Origin: Bacteroidales bacterium | Lineage (GTDB): Bacteria; Bacteroidota; Bacteroidia; Bacteroidales; WCHB1-69 | Assembly (NCBI GenBank): GCA_012519525.1 | Contig: JAAYQB010000145.1 | Span: 1 to 15,581 of the forward strand | Length of the DNA stretch: 15,581 nucleotides | Reading direction: 5' to 3' | Notes under the pieces: generated by a model | Databases searched by the model: none | Told to the model about the DNA's origin: nothing | What the model saw: only the letters and a program-made list of their open reading frames with translations | Made by a program: the position numbers and the translations under genes | Part shown: piece by piece, positions 1-6,912 of the stretch | How positions within the stretch are numbered: position 1 is the first letter of the stretch | Layout of the letters: each line of letters opens with the position of its first letter

Positions 1-1
1 C

Positions 2-1162
2 AATGTTTTTTTGTTTAAAGCAAAAGCTATTTCTCTTTACGGTTTAAGTAAACATAAAGAAGACGGTTCGTTGTGGGATGTCATTACCAAACCGGCGAAG
101 GTCGAGGGAGAGAAGCAGCAACTGCATCACTTTTTAGGCGAAACTAATCGGAAAGAGTTGAATGTTCTTGCATTACGTTTTTTATGGCAAGCACATAAAG
201 CGCAACCCGAAGATGCTTCGCTACTTGCAATGTGTGAGGATGCCATCAGGGATATGATATCTTCCAATAAATTAAAACTGAGTGATTTTTCAGATTATGG
301 CATTAAGGATACTTTGCTTATAGACACTCTTGTTACAGAAGAGATAGATACTTCCGTAGTCAAGAGCAAATACGATCGTATCAAGACTGCGTCGAGCAAG
401 AAGGTAAAGCCTTTGCCTACATTTCAAACGGTCAACTATATGTTGGTAGATTTGAAGCAGGATGACGAGTTTGTGAAATTGGTAGAAGAGATAAGCATGA
501 AGATAGAAGATGAAATGGTCTTGCAGGTTATTGATACGAAAGGCAAGATGGTTGACCCTAGTAAGGGAATCTTTATTTGGGAGCCTTCTTATTATTATGT
601 AAAGAAAGAAAAATTAGTTGACTCTAAAAGTTTCAAAGGTAAAAAAAATATAGCAAAGGCACTGACTCTTTCTGCTAAACGACTAAAATTTTCTTATCAA
701 ATATTTAATGGTGATAGGTTGCAGTATTATACGACGGAGGAGTATAACCACTTTTGTGAGGTCAAGGATTGGATGCAGGATCTTTTTAGCATTGGTGCCG
801 ATATGATTGCTTATCGTCCCTTGGGAGAGGACAATCATTTGTCTCAAAATTGTCAATATATTCTTTTTACCTCTACTGTGGAAAGACCCGATAAGTTTGT
901 TACTTATTTAAAATGTCAAGACCTTGCCTTGTCGTTACTTTGTCCTATAAGCATTCCTATGTTTGCGTTTAAGTTTATGTTGCCGGAAACCGAGGTAATC
1001 ACGAGTCTAACTGTTATAGACAAGAAGACCAACAAGGTGATGTATTCCTCTTCGCAGAGTTTTGCCGACATTAATTATGGCAAGCCTGCTATGTCTGCGT
1101 TTTTTTACGATTGTTTTTATATGATGAAGAAAGGAGGAAAAGATGCTAAAAAGAAGAAGTAA
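2..1162 (+). CDS. Unrecognised protein, 5' end outside the window
   Basis: The reading frame is already open at the first complete codon (base 2) and ends with TAA at 1160-1162. The only early start candidate is a TTG at 11, and the first in-frame ATG lies about 74 codons in, so I read this as the C-terminal ~386 residues of a longer protein. I do not recognise the family. The visible part is soluble-looking: a helical, charged N-terminal stretch (about residues 30-130), a middle region rich in Lys and Tyr, and a C-terminal part alternating beta-like strands (ending near TSLTVIDKKTNKVMYSSS) before a Lys-rich tail, KKGGKDAKKKK. No membrane helix is obvious. Its last 20 bases overlap the start of the next gene, for a secreted beta-strand protein, and the two are probably co-translated. 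A periplasmic or envelope role is possible but is only inferred from that neighbour. Confidence 0.7.
   Translation, partial: NVFLFKAKAISLYGLSKHKEDGSLWDVITKPAKVEGEKQQLHHFLGETNRKELNVLALRFLWQAHKAQPEDASLLAMCEDAIRDMISSNKLKLSDFSDYGIKDTLLIDTLVTEEIDTSVVKSKYDRIKTASSKKVKPLPTFQTVNYMLVDLKQDDEFVKLVEEISMKIEDEMVLQVIDTKGKMVDPSKGIFIWEPSYYYVKKEKLVDSKSFKGKKNIAKALTLSAKRLKFSYQIFNGDRLQYYTTEEYNHFCEVKDWMQDLFSIGADMIAYRPLGEDNHLSQNCQYILFTSTVERPDKFVTYLKCQDLALSLLCPISIPMFAFKFMLPETEVITSLTVIDKKTNKVMYSSSQSFADINYGKPAMSAFFYDCFYMMKKGGKDAKKKK
1131..1137 (+). promoter_or_regulatory. Strong Shine-Dalgarno site inside the upstream gene
   Basis: AAGGAGG lies five bases before the ATG at 1143, inside the end of the preceding gene. 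Most genes in this window have AT-rich leaders without such a site, so this one both fixes the downstream start and suggests translational coupling or re-initiation across the 20-base overlap. Confidence 0.7.
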
Positions 1163-1853
1163 AACTTGTTTACTGTGGGTGGTTCTGTTACTGACAACAA
1201 GTCAAATTCTTTCGGCTCAGAATACTGGTTATATGGGGAAGCATTTTATTTTCAATATGGGAGTAACTTTTTCGCCGGCTTGGAGACAGCCTAATTTTGC
1301 CGAAAATCCTAAGTTTCACAATAAATGGTATTCTTTTAACTATACTTTGTCGCCCAACCTTGAGGCTATTGTATGGAAATGGGGTACAGTCGGATTGTCG
1401 TATCATTATTTTGAGACAAAATACGCCCATAAGCATTACGTTTTGGATGATCGATATTTTGTAGTGGAGACAATAGAGATAGGTTTACCTATAAAATCGC
1501 ACGGCTTTGGAGTGTTTTACAAGCAGTATATGAACGATAATAGCGGGTATGCGCCTATGGGATTATATTCCAAATTTCAGGTTGACGGTTTCTTTTATAA
1601 GGCTTATGGCATGGGGGGGGCGTTTTTTAGGGACAATAATTTTGGGTTTAAATACGAATTAGGCGATGATTTTTTATTTTTCAACACAATGCGGGTTTCT
1701 ATTGGCTTCTCGATGGGAGGAATGTTCAAAGGAATATCTTTGTTGGGTAATTATTTTTTTGGTTCTCGAGAACAGACTGTTGAGGTAAATCGTCGTATTT
1801 GGAGTCACTATTGGGTTGGTTTTAATCTGAATGTGGGTTTGCTTGCATTCTAA
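1143..1853 (+). CDS. Secreted, probable outer-membrane beta-strand protein
   Basis: A 236-residue protein of no family I recognise. Residues 1-25 form a Sec signal peptide: Lys/Arg start, hydrophobic core LLWVVLLLTTS, likely cleavage after LSA before QN. The mature part is rich in aromatic residues and Gly in alternating patterns (for example VGLSYHYFETKY and FGFKYELGDDF) and ends in Phe, as outer-membrane beta-barrel proteins usually do. That suggests a small barrel or barrel-like protein but does not prove it. The start is supported by an AAGGAGG site five bases upstream. The gene overlaps the preceding one by 20 bases. Codons 157-160 contain a run of eight G, where gain or loss of one base would truncate the protein. 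A C-terminal Phe also argues that the full-length frame is the functional one. Confidence 0.75.
   Translation: MLKRRSKTCLLWVVLLLTTSQILSAQNTGYMGKHFIFNMGVTFSPAWRQPNFAENPKFHNKWYSFNYTLSPNLEAIVWKWGTVGLSYHYFETKYAHKHYVLDDRYFVVETIEIGLPIKSHGFGVFYKQYMNDNSGYAPMGLYSKFQVDGFFYKAYGMGGAFFRDNNFGFKYELGDDFLFFNTMRVSIGFSMGGMFKGISLLGNYFFGSREQTVEVNRRIWSHYWVGFNLNVGLLAF
1613..1620 (+). repeat. G8 homopolymer inside the secreted protein gene
   Basis: Eight consecutive G in an AT-rich genome, spanning codons Met157-Gly-Gly-Ala160, followed two bases later by a T6 run. One extra G leads to TAG six codons after Met157; one fewer leads to TAG after residue 172. Either would remove the C-terminal third of the protein. Confidence 0.85.
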
Positions 1854-1918
1854 AAAAACTTTTCGTATTTGGGGAAAATTTGAATGTTTAGGCGAATGCA
1901 ATTCGAAGGAGCGGTGGG

Positions 1919-1940
1919 GCGTTGAGCGGAGTCGAAACGC
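1919..1940. repeat. REP-like palindrome (GAGCGGAGTCGAA core)
   Basis: GCGTT and AACGC can pair as a 5-bp stem around a loop carrying GAGCGGAGTCGA. The core resembles the TGAGCGGAGTCGAA-type extragenic palindromes that recur between genes in many bacteria. This is from memory, and only one copy lies in the window. It sits between two convergent genes, the usual place for such elements, and is locally more GC-rich than its surroundings. It could also form a weak terminator hairpin, but no clear T-tract follows. Confidence 0.5.
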
Positions 1941-2003
1941 TTAATTTGCGTTGTTTACTCCGTTTGATGTAGAAACTGTGTTAGCAATAGCTTTTCTTTT
2001 TTA

Positions 2004-2651
2004 TTATAATGGTCCGACTGCAAATGATACGCTTACTTCAAAGGTTTTCTTATTGATTTGTTTGATTCTGTCAAGTGTTACAAAACTACGAATTTCGTTG
2101 TCAGCAAAATCAATTTCTTCTTCAAGTTTAAGATTTTTAAAATTGTTTTTTTTGTCCTTTAAGTAATAACTTTCAAGAAAAGTTAATCCCTTTTTTATAT
2201 CGATTGGTGCGTCAAGACCTGCAAGTATGCTTGTCATTAATTGTATAGTCGATTGATACCAAAATTTTAAGTCAGTAGTATCTTTTTGAAATTGAGTTGT
2301 TTCAAAGTTGAAAGTAAGGACATAATATTCACAACCCCAATTTTTTATTGTTAGTTTGTCGCCATTGTCAAACTGTACAGTTTCTATTGCGGTTATGCTG
2401 TCCGCTTGTAAAGTAAAAGTCGTGTTAGGGAAATATTCCTTTTTTATTATAGGTTCTGCTTGTCCACGAACACATTCAAAAGTTGTTATTGTCTTGCTTT
2501 CTGTTGATTGAATAGAGTTCAATGAAGTACTATCAGAGGTTCTTGATTTTTCCGAACTATTTTTTTCTCTACCAACTATTGAGTTGCAAGCAAGAAGTCC
2601 GATTGACAACCAAAGTATTAATATGTAGTTTGTTATTTTCAAATACTTCAT
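2004..2651 (-). CDS. Unrecognised lipoprotein following a SulP permease
   Basis: A 215-residue protein with a lipoprotein signal: Lys near the start, a hydrophobic core, and the lipobox LLAC with Cys22 as the expected lipidated residue. A Ser/Thr-rich linker (about residues 30-55) follows, then a globular part of roughly 150 residues. That part has a Cys in TTFECVRG and another in NWGCEYY, and a helical stretch with an acidic and Lys-rich segment near residues 155-185. I do not recognise the family. It starts 14 bases after the SulP permease stop, with no room for a promoter, so the two are very likely co-transcribed. It may be exported to the periplasmic face of the inner or outer membrane; a role with the permease is inferred from position only. 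Confidence 0.75.
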   Translation of the reverse strand: MKYLKITNYILILWLSIGLLACNSIVGREKNSSEKSRTSDSTSLNSIQSTESKTITTFECVRGQAEPIIKKEYFPNTTFTLQADSITAIETVQFDNGDKLTIKNWGCEYYVLTFNFETTQFQKDTTDLKFWYQSTIQLMTSILAGLDAPIDIKKGLTFLESYYLKDKKNNFKNLKLEEEIDFADNEIRSFVTLDRIKQINKKTFEVSVSFAVGPL

Positions 2652-2665
2652 TTTTTTATACCCAC

Positions 2666-4372
2666 TTATTTAAAAATAGACGTTAAGTAAGCAGTGCATT
2701 CTTCGAAGGTCTTAAAGGTCTTATCACGAGGTATTAAACCGGGGATAACATCCATTTTTTCTAACATATACATTGGCTGTGGTTGGATAATGGTCATTAA
2801 AACTGTTACTCCTTTGTCTTGCAATTCTTTTATGGCAGTTTCCATCGCATAAAGTCCGGATTGATCCATAAAAGAAACTAATTTCATTCTGATAATAACA
2901 ATTTTAACATTTTTGGGTATGCTGCTCATTACTTCTTGAAAACGAGAAATGGAACCGAAAAAGATAGGTCCGTTCAGTCGTTGTATGTAAATTTGATTAC
3001 GGATTTCGTCGGGCATGTCTTTCTCATCATCCCAAGGCGATTCTTTGTCGAAAGTAGTCATTGCACTCGATTCGTAGCCGCTTTCTACCAAGTCGCTGGC
3101 ACGTTTCATAAAGAGTACGCATGCGATAATCATACCGATAGCTACTGCAATTAATAAATCAACAAAAACGGTTAGTAATAAAACAGTTATCAATACGATA
3201 GCATCGGCTCTCGGTATTTTAAATAAATCTTTTAATCCTTTAAAGTCAATAATTCCAACACCTACTGTGATGAGTATTCCCGCCAATACCGATAAAGGCA
3301 CATATTGCACATATTTTCCCAGACCGAGCAATATAGCCAATAAAAGTAAGGCATGTACCATACCCGATAATTGTGTGCGTCCGCCACTTTTGATATTAAC
3401 CATCGTACGCATGGTAGCACCTGCACCCGGAATGCCGGAAAATAAGCCGGCTGCCATATTGCCAATGCCTTGTCCGACCAATTCTTTATTGCTGTTGTGT
3501 TTGGTTTTTGTAACATTATCGGCGACTACCGAAGTCAATAGTGTGTCGATAGAACCTAAACCGGCTAATGTTAAGGCAGGAATTAGCGTGATTTTCAGCG
3601 TTTCGAACCAATTAATGCCGGCTAAGGAAAATTTAGCGAAAAAAGGAATAGGTAATCCGGACGGAATTTTTCCTATCGTAAATACAGGGTTAAATTTGAT
3701 AAAAATAGAAATAATTGTAACGACAATTAAAGCGATTAAAGTAGAAGGGACTTTCTTAGTAAGTAATGGAAATAAATAAATTACAAGAATAGTTAAAGCT
3801 CCCATAAAGAATGCTGATATTTCGATTCCTTGTTGAATTTTTTCGGGAAATTGTAAAATCATATCTATTATTAAAACGGGAGATTTTAAACCGAAAAGCG
3901 GATAAATTTGCTGTAATATAATAATAATACCGATTCCACTCATAAAGCCCGATAAAACAGGGTAGGGGATATAGCGGATATATTTTCCGATTTTAAATAT
4001 GCCAAATAAAATTTGAAATACTCCACATAATATTCCCGTAATTGACATGATAATCAAAACGTGTTCAATGCTAGCGGGAGTGGTACTTGCCCATATACCC
4101 GATATTAAAGAGGCAGTAATGACAGTCATAGGTCCGGTAGGTCCACTGATTTGTGAATGTGTTCCTCCAAACAAAGCTGCAAAAAAGCCTAACATCATGG
4201 CACCGACCAATCCTGCTAAGGCACCATAGGCACCAATATTTGGCACCTCACTACTATCTATAACTCCAAAAGCCTGAATTCCAAATGCTAAAGCTAAAGG
4301 TAAAGCCACAATACCGGCGGTTATACCACCAAAAATATCTCCTTTAAGGTTTTTTGTGAAAAATGATTTCAT
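2666..4372 (-). CDS. SulP/SLC26-family anion permease with STAS domain (BicA-like)
   Basis: A 568-residue inner-membrane anion transporter. Residues 10-425 form the multi-helix SulP membrane domain, including the signature around FGGTHSQISGPTGP (about 68-81) and a GSIDTLLTSVVADN segment (273-286). The second matches the Na+/substrate region of cyanobacterial BicA bicarbonate transporters as I remember it (Asp276 and Thr280 in the expected spacing). Residues 461-560 form a cytoplasmic STAS domain with MDQSG at 502-506. The length is normal for the family. Sodium-driven bicarbonate uptake is the most likely activity, but SulP proteins also carry sulfate and dicarboxylates and specificity cannot be settled from sequence. 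A TATTTTTG -7 box lies about 40 bases upstream. It is divergent from the YihY-like gene and followed by a lipoprotein gene in the same operon. Confidence 0.9.
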   Translation of the reverse strand: MKSFFTKNLKGDIFGGITAGIVALPLALAFGIQAFGVIDSSEVPNIGAYGALAGLVGAMMLGFFAALFGGTHSQISGPTGPMTVITASLISGIWASTTPASIEHVLIIMSITGILCGVFQILFGIFKIGKYIRYIPYPVLSGFMSGIGIIIILQQIYPLFGLKSPVLIIDMILQFPEKIQQGIEISAFFMGALTILVIYLFPLLTKKVPSTLIALIVVTIISIFIKFNPVFTIGKIPSGLPIPFFAKFSLAGINWFETLKITLIPALTLAGLGSIDTLLTSVVADNVTKTKHNSNKELVGQGIGNMAAGLFSGIPGAGATMRTMVNIKSGGRTQLSGMVHALLLLAILLGLGKYVQYVPLSVLAGILITVGVGIIDFKGLKDLFKIPRADAIVLITVLLLTVFVDLLIAVAIGMIIACVLFMKRASDLVESGYESSAMTTFDKESPWDDEKDMPDEIRNQIYIQRLNGPIFFGSISRFQEVMSSIPKNVKIVIIRMKLVSFMDQSGLYAMETAIKELQDKGVTVLMTIIQPQPMYMLEKMDVIPGLIPRDKTFKTFEECTAYLTSIFK

Positions 4373-4411
4373 ACGGTAAATTTAATTGTAATTATTAATG
4401 ATGATTTTTTA

Positions 4412-4419
4412 CAAAAATA
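4412..4419 (-). promoter_or_regulatory. Bacteroidota -7 box for the SulP operon
   Basis: Reads TATTTTTG on the minus strand, matching TAnnTTTG, about 39 bases before the permease ATG. I could not identify a matching -33 TTG at the usual distance. Confidence 0.5.
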
Positions 4420-4484
4420 CCACTTTATTTTGAATCGGGGAATAGAAAATGGAAAATAATTTATCTTATATATAAAAAAACGAC

Positions 4485-4492
4485 TACTTTTG
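4485..4492 (+). promoter_or_regulatory. Bacteroidota -7 box for the YihY-like gene
   Basis: TACTTTTG matches TAnnTTTG and ends 15 bases before the ATG at 4508, implying a leader of roughly ten bases. No convincing -33 TTG is visible. It faces away from the SulP promoter within the same 135-base intergenic region. Confidence 0.6.
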
Positions 4493-4507
4493 CATTTATA
4501 ATTTTTT

Positions 4508-5458
4508 ATGTATATGAAATTGAAATTAAGAAATAAATGGGAGACTATCCTATCGCATCCTTTGGTGTTGAAAACTCAAATATTATTGAGAAAAGTTGTT
4601 TTACCCGGTTTTGACGGCGTTCCTATTTTTGATGTATTGGTGTTTTTTGTTAAAGGATTGATAAAAGGAGAGTTGTCGAGAAGAGCGTCGGCTCTTTCTT
4701 ATAATTTTTTCATGGCACTTTTCCCGATGGTTCTTTTCTTTTTTACCATTATTGCTTATTTGCCGATTGACGATTTTGTGCCTTTAGCCTATGAAATGAT
4801 AGAAAGTTTTTTACCCCAACAATCTGTTGACTTTGTGAAAGAAACCATTGACGGTATTTTGAAAAAGAATGGAGCTTTATTGTCATTTAGTATTATATTT
4901 ACTTTTTATTTTGCTACAAGGGGAACGAATGCCATGATTTCGGAATTGAATGCTACTTATCATGAAATAGAAACAAGAGGATATCTGAAACAAAAATTAG
5001 TCGCATTATTTATGCTTTTTGTGTTGATACTCTTATTTATAACAACGATAGCAATCAGTTTAGGTGTTAGCCAATTCATTGCTTACAATGCAACACACGG
5101 TATCATTCAGTTTACTTGGTATTTGGTTCTCATTAAATTTTTTAAATGGGTATTAATAGTAGCACTTATGTTTTTTGCTATATCAATAATTTATTATTTT
5201 GCTCCGGCAAAAAGAGAAAAATATCGTTTTTTCTCAGCAGGTTCTTCTTTGGCTACTATTCTTATTATATTGGCATCTATAGGTTTTGATTTTTATATTA
5301 GTAATTTTTCACGCTACAATGCTATTTACGGTTCCATAGGAGCTTTAATTATTTTATTGATATGGATACAGTTGGTATCTATGATTTTATTAATAGGTTT
5401 TGAGCTGAATGTAAGCATACTCAACGCTCGTAAGAAAAAGATAGATGCTATTAATTAA
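4508..5458 (+). CDS. YihY/BrkB-family inner-membrane protein
   Basis: A 316-residue member of the YihY/BrkB family (once mislabelled ribonuclease BN), a group of multi-pass inner-membrane proteins whose molecular function is not established. About six hydrophobic segments are visible (near residues 65-85, 122-138, 163-190, 205-231, 246-262 and 275-302). Family hallmarks include RRASALSYNFFMALFP near 58-73 and the C-terminal YGSIGALIILLIWIQL followed by GFELN (274-301). The length is normal. Either ATG 4508 or ATG 4514 could start the protein; the first is chosen by the promoter position. It is divergent from the SulP permease and converges with the U32 gene, sharing the 8-base palindromic stop TTAATTAA. 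Confidence 0.9.
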   Translation: MYMKLKLRNKWETILSHPLVLKTQILLRKVVLPGFDGVPIFDVLVFFVKGLIKGELSRRASALSYNFFMALFPMVLFFFTIIAYLPIDDFVPLAYEMIESFLPQQSVDFVKETIDGILKKNGALLSFSIIFTFYFATRGTNAMISELNATYHEIETRGYLKQKLVALFMLFVLILLFITTIAISLGVSQFIAYNATHGIIQFTWYLVLIKFFKWVLIVALMFFAISIIYYFAPAKREKYRFFSAGSSLATILIILASIGFDFYISNFSRYNAIYGSIGALIILLIWIQLVSMILLIGFELNVSILNARKKKIDAIN

Positions 5459-6716
5459 ACTCGTCGGAATCGCAACTCGGTATCAATATATAAACTTTAT
5501 CGTTTCTACGGACAATTTCGTTGGTTGGAATAGAGCAACTCATTCCTTTTTCCGCTACGGATGTGCTAGCTAAATTAACCCTTATTTCTCTCACTTTATC
5601 TTCATAAACGCCCGTAGTAGGTCCGATAATGAGGATTTCGTTATCCAATTGAATACTTCCGCTTTCGATGTAAATTTCAGCCACTTTTAATTTGTTAAAA
5701 TAATTCGTTACTCTTCCTACATATATTTTTGTTTTAGTAGCTTGCGAACCATAGCGATTGGTCCATTCCCCTAATTTTCTGCCCAAATAATATCCATCCC
5801 AAAAATCACGATTATAAACGGAGCGAAGTTCTTCTGTCCAACGCTTGACTTTTTCTTCGCCGTAAGTTCCGTCAAAATAAGCATCTACAGCTTCTCTATA
5901 GCAACGGGTTACAGTTTTTACGTATTCGGGCGAACGTCCGCGACCTTCGATTTTTAGAATGCTTACTCCGGCGTCTAATATTTTATCCAAAAAACCGATG
6001 GTACATAAATCTTTTGGAGATAAAATATATTTTTCGTTTATCAATAATTCCAATTCATTATCAGCGTCTTTTACATTATATAAACGACGACAGGCTTGCA
6101 AACAAGCACCACGATTGGCTGAATAGCCGAAATTATCTAAACTTAAATAGCATTTTCCTGAAATAGCCATACACAAAGCCCCGTGTGCAAAAATTTCAAT
6201 TTTTACTAATTCGCCGGAAGGACCACAAATGTTTTCTTTTTTAATTTGTTGGATGATTTCTGCCACTTGCTTTAGATTTAACTCTCGTGCAGTAACCATA
6301 ACATCTGCATATTGTGCATAAAAACGTACGGCTTCGATGTTGGTGATATTGCATTGCGTGGAAATATGCACTTTAATTCCTCTAACAGCAGCAGCCAATA
6401 TTACTGCCCAATCCGAAGCTATAATTGCCGTTATTGCATGTTTTTTTACAGCATCTAACAAACTATTGACTTCTTCTATTTCTTTGTCGTAAACAATGGT
6501 ATTAATGGTTAAATAGGTCTTAACATGATGTTTTTGACAAATAGTGCTGATTTCGCTTAAATCGTTCAATGTGAAATTAATAGTAGAACGTGAACGCATA
6601 TTCAAATTTCCAATGCCAAAATACACTGCATTAGCACCGCCTTGAATAGCAGCCATTAATGATTCTCTTGAGCCTACCGGAGAGGCAATTTCTATCTTAT
6701 TTTTTATTGCTTTCAT
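5451..6716 (-). CDS. Peptidase U32-family protein, probable RNA hydroxylation enzyme (TrhP-like)
   Basis: A 421-residue protein from the ATG at 6714-6716. It carries the U32 signature at residues 174-192 (EIFAHGALCMAISGKCYLS) and cysteines 182, 189, 205 and 238. Their spacing resembles the four Cys that bind an iron-sulfur cluster in UbiU and related U32 proteins, and LSPKDLC (232-238) is typical of the family. U32 proteins were first called collagenases, but characterised members act with prephenate in tRNA hydroxylation (TrhP), in 23S rRNA hydroxylation (RlhA) or in ubiquinone synthesis (UbiU/V). The length fits the shorter TrhP type, so a tRNA-modifying role is the best guess. An in-frame extension to 6836 adds 40 residues of AT-rich hydrophobic sequence that crosses the promoter; I rejected it. 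It converges with the YihY-like gene. Confidence 0.88.
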   Translation of the reverse strand: MKAIKNKIEIASPVGSRESLMAAIQGGANAVYFGIGNLNMRSRSTINFTLNDLSEISTICQKHHVKTYLTINTIVYDKEIEEVNSLLDAVKKHAITAIIASDWAVILAAAVRGIKVHISTQCNITNIEAVRFYAQYADVMVTARELNLKQVAEIIQQIKKENICGPSGELVKIEIFAHGALCMAISGKCYLSLDNFGYSANRGACLQACRRLYNVKDADNELELLINEKYILSPKDLCTIGFLDKILDAGVSILKIEGRGRSPEYVKTVTRCYREAVDAYFDGTYGEEKVKRWTEELRSVYNRDFWDGYYLGRKLGEWTNRYGSQATKTKIYVGRVTNYFNKLKVAEIYIESGSIQLDNEILIIGPTTGVYEDKVREIRVNLASTSVAEKGMSCSIPTNEIVRRNDKVYILIPSCDSDEFN

Positions 6717-6721
6717 GACTG

Positions 6722-6729
6722 CAAAAGTA
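6722..6729 (-). promoter_or_regulatory. Bacteroidota -7 box immediately before the U32 start
   Basis: Reads TACTTTTG on the minus strand and ends only five bases before the ATG at 6716. Transcription would then start at or next to the start codon, giving a leaderless or nearly leaderless mRNA. A possible -33 TTTG lies at 6753-6756, about 23 bases upstream, slightly long for the usual spacing. Confidence 0.55.
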
Positions 6730-6858
6730 CAAAATATTAAAATAGAAATGAGCAAAATAGTGATAAAAAATGCAGTAGTATATTTGTAACACACAATAAG
6801 ATGTATAGTTTTATTGTAAATTTTTATCGGAAGCATATAAAATGAATGTTTTTTTATC

Positions 6859-6866
6859 TATCTTTG
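6859..6866 (+). promoter_or_regulatory. Bacteroidota -7 box for the POT transporter
   Basis: TATCTTTG matches TAnnTTTG and is followed by an AT-rich leader of about 40 bases before the ATG at 6913, with no Shine-Dalgarno site. Confidence 0.65.
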
Positions 6867-6912
6867 CATTTTAAATTTTGAAAATATTTATTAACTTAAT
6901 CTTATTTTAATT

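Noticed and set aside
1951..2166. A 71-codon open frame on the plus strand, ending in a hydrophobic, Ser- and Leu-rich sequence.
   Set aside because: It is mostly antisense to the lipoprotein gene, whose signal peptide and lipobox make the minus strand the convincing coding strand.
3267..3779. A 170-codon open frame on the plus strand.
   Set aside because: It lies entirely antisense to the well-conserved SulP membrane domain and has no promoter, start signal or recognisable family.
6717..6836. In-frame 40-residue N-terminal extension of the U32 protein with a hydrophobic stretch resembling a membrane helix.
   Set aside because: It is AT-rich, spans the TACTTTTG promoter box, and U32 proteins are cytoplasmic; the family homology begins at the Met encoded at 6716.
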